This document shows, one piece after another, positions 61,941-64,000 of a DNA stretch of 64,000 bases. Below the pieces are notes generated by a model. That model saw only the letters and a list, made by a program, of their open reading frames with translations. It did no database searches and had not been told where the DNA came from. A program made the translations under genes and the position numbers. The stretch comes from Hypomesus transpacificus (Eukaryota > Chordata > Actinopteri > Osmeriformes > Osmeridae), in contig NC_061065.1 in NCBI RefSeq assembly GCF_021917145.1, positions 7,677,057 to 7,741,056 of the forward strand, written 5' to 3'. How positions within the stretch are numbered: the first letter of the stretch is position 1; the number at the start of each line of letters is the position of its first letter.

Positions 61941-64000
61941 GTCACTTGTTTAACTATAAATGTGTGTGTCGTTGTGAAACAGTCTTTCTGTCAAAACCAC
62001 AGGCTGCGTCATTGAGCCCAATGCGTTGTGCTTGAACACGATTTCAAGTATTAGTAGCAGGAATGTGCAGAATGGAAAACCTATGCTAATCCTTTGAAAG
62101 ATAATCCAGCGTTTCACTGGAGTGTGTTCATTTTGGCTGCCGCAGTCCAGTTCACAGGGAGCTGCCTTCCAAGTATCCAGACTAAGTAAAATTGCCTGCT
62201 GTATTTGAGAAAATACAAAGTGCCCACGCTGGCATCGAACCTGTTTATTTCTTTTTCATCATCCCTTATTTTTTTCGATGATCCTAACGGTTGTTAAAGA
62301 GAGGGCAGGGTTAGTTCCAAACCTTTCCACAATGGCTGCTGTTTACTGGTGAATATAGTTACCAAACCAAACAAAAACAGTAGGATAACACTTTTAATTA
62401 ATATATTCAAACCGGATAATTCAAAGTTTCAGTTAGGCTATGTGTCATCATGGGACAATATAGCCTAGACTGTAGATAGTACTGTGTAGGCAACATCAAA
62501 TAAATACATTGATGTTTAGTTTAATCCCATGCCCCTGGAATAGGGCCTTCATTTGTATAGGCCTAATGAAACAACCTCATGGGCTGAATTTTCGTATTAT
62601 GTCTAGTCTAAAGTACTCCAAACGACCTAGTAGACCTCTGTCATTAAGAAATAACTACAATTCATTAAAAATTCAAGATAGACGCAAGTCATTACTATTT
62701 CATTTTTATTAAAAAATGTATTTGTTTGAGATTTACTTCGACGCGCATGATTCTGGGTAAATCATACGACCATCAAAGTGGCGTGAAACTAGAGTGTCTT
62801 TAAACCAATTTACCACTTGTTGAATACAGGCAAATCCAAGTAAATCAATCCTTAATCGATGCCCCAACGTACATGTTGCTATAGTGGAAATTAAAAACAT
62901 CTTCTGTTCTTACGAGATGCTTGAGGCCTTCAAAAGAGTTAATCATAATCACACACGAAACAATGGGTGTAAACTAAACGAATAGCACCTGTGGATTAAA
63001 AATGCTCCAACTATAAAACGTAATTCAGTAGCTACGTTTTACATTAGGGTTAGGGCCTAACGCAAAAAAACTGAACAACTTTTACTATCTCGATATGGAT
63101 GCTACATCATCGCTACAGTAAACAAATACTATATAGACCCCAAAAACAGTAAATGCCCAGTCTGACATATAGGCTATTATTTGATTTTATTGAGTCACGA
63201 GTCACGGATCAAAAGTAGCCTACCCCAGTCCAAGATTCCAATAGGATGCTTTTGGTTTTAATTAGGCAGACACACGCGACAACAAGGGGCATATGGGTGC
63301 GGCAGACGCTTCATTAATCCTCTCAGAAGCATTTGTAGATTTTAAACAATAAAGGTCCCAATAGGCCCCGGTCAATGCTGACATAATGCTCTCCGGACGA
63401 AGCTGTCTGACGGCGGTCACGCTTTCCCAAGCGACGTACGGAAATTGACGTCCAACCATAAGCAGTTTGGCACGAGCGAAACTCTGATATGACGCTTCCA
63501 GAAAGGAGAATGAAGAGAAATTGCTTTTGTTTGACTTGGAGAGTCTTAATTTGTTGACATGAAGAGTCAAGTGTCCTGTGACCTGCATCCTCAAAAGCCG
63601 AAAGCCAAGATTGTCACAGCCTTATAAAATCCCTATTGCACTACTACTTGTAGTGTAAAATGTTAGATATAATGTTAAAATGTTAGATATGAATTCTGTA
63701 AATTATTAGTATAGCGAACATTGAATGAATCGAGAAGCATTATTGCTCGGTCTCATTTGGGTTTGAAAATGTCGCTTTAAAAAAAAGATCGTTGCCTATT
63801 CTGACCAAATATCGGATGAGTGCTATTCAATAGAAATGCAATTCATGGCAAACTTTGCCAAGCTGTCACAAATTCCCTGTAAAGGCAAACATTTGCTTAT
63901 TGAGGTCTTAACCATTTATAAAGGCAGCAGGTGCAGAACAAGCAACGGAGTGGGACGTTACATTTGTTCATAGAATAGAACCTCCGAAATAAACAGATAG
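61941..64000. other. otx2 downstream DNA, no gene recognised
   Basis: AT-rich unique sequence. A GC-richer island at about 63360-63480 contains CGGACGAAGC and CGACGTACGG and could be a regulatory element. The 110-codon minus-strand frame across it (63594-63262) has no domain. No repeats are recognised. Confidence 0.35.

Noticed and set aside
63262..63594. A 110-codon minus-strand gene downstream of otx2
   Set aside because: It has no domain, no signal and no splice partner; composition suggests non-coding sequence.

Overview
The window is nuclear DNA from a ray-finned (teleost) fish. It holds seven multi-exon vertebrate genes with GT/AG introns. It also carries nine copies of a tRNA-headed SINE whose 3' tail is of the kind found in fish V-SINEs, hAT-type DNA transposons, fish LINE tails and very many simple repeats. 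I cannot name the species; nothing looks bacterial, organellar or viral.

Layout from left to right: znf410 (minus, 5085-1086, C2H2 regulator); cipc (minus, 10828-9344, CLOCK-interacting circadian repressor); pgf (minus, 18499-13851, VEGF-family ligand); actr10 (minus, 28874-23210, dynactin pointed-end Arp); armh4 (plus, 31016-35505, single-pass membrane protein, also called C14orf37/UT2); naa30 (minus, 43687-41134, NatC catalytic acetyltransferase); otx2 (plus, 59558-61126, head and eye homeobox gene). I rebuilt each coding sequence exon by exon. Every join keeps the frame, giving 444, 401, 164, 417, 651, 397 and 289 codons. From memory the human lengths are 478 for ZNF410, about 399 for CIPC, 417 for ACTR10 and 289 for OTX2.

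From memory, all seven human orthologues lie on chromosome 14q: otx2, naa30, armh4 and actr10 at 14q22-q23, and znf410, pgf and cipc at 14q24.3. The window therefore joins two blocks that are far apart in human. The genes do not form one pathway. cipc (clock), znf410 (chromatin regulation) and otx2 (development) are regulators; pgf is secreted; actr10 serves dynein transport; armh4 is a membrane signalling protein; naa30 modifies protein N-termini.

The left 36 kb is compact, with small introns, many close to a SINE in length. The 14.5 kb before otx2 (43.7-58.3 kb) has no gene I can support. It is full of GA, TG, poly-G and poly-C tracts mixed with AT-rich, homeodomain-site-rich stretches that look like candidate otx2 enhancers. 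Two homogeneous minisatellites (26 bp x 18 and 21 bp x 21) lie in the left half.

Points most worth a second look: SINE copies sitting within about 60 bp of exon edges in six of nine cases; a Gly-to-Ser change in the acetyl-CoA loop of naa30; two changes in helix 1 of the otx2 homeodomain; an hAT element with a perfect 8-bp target duplication that carries a tRNA-like Pol III promoter; and a zero-loop 60-bp inverted repeat centred on CACGTG in pgf intron 1.
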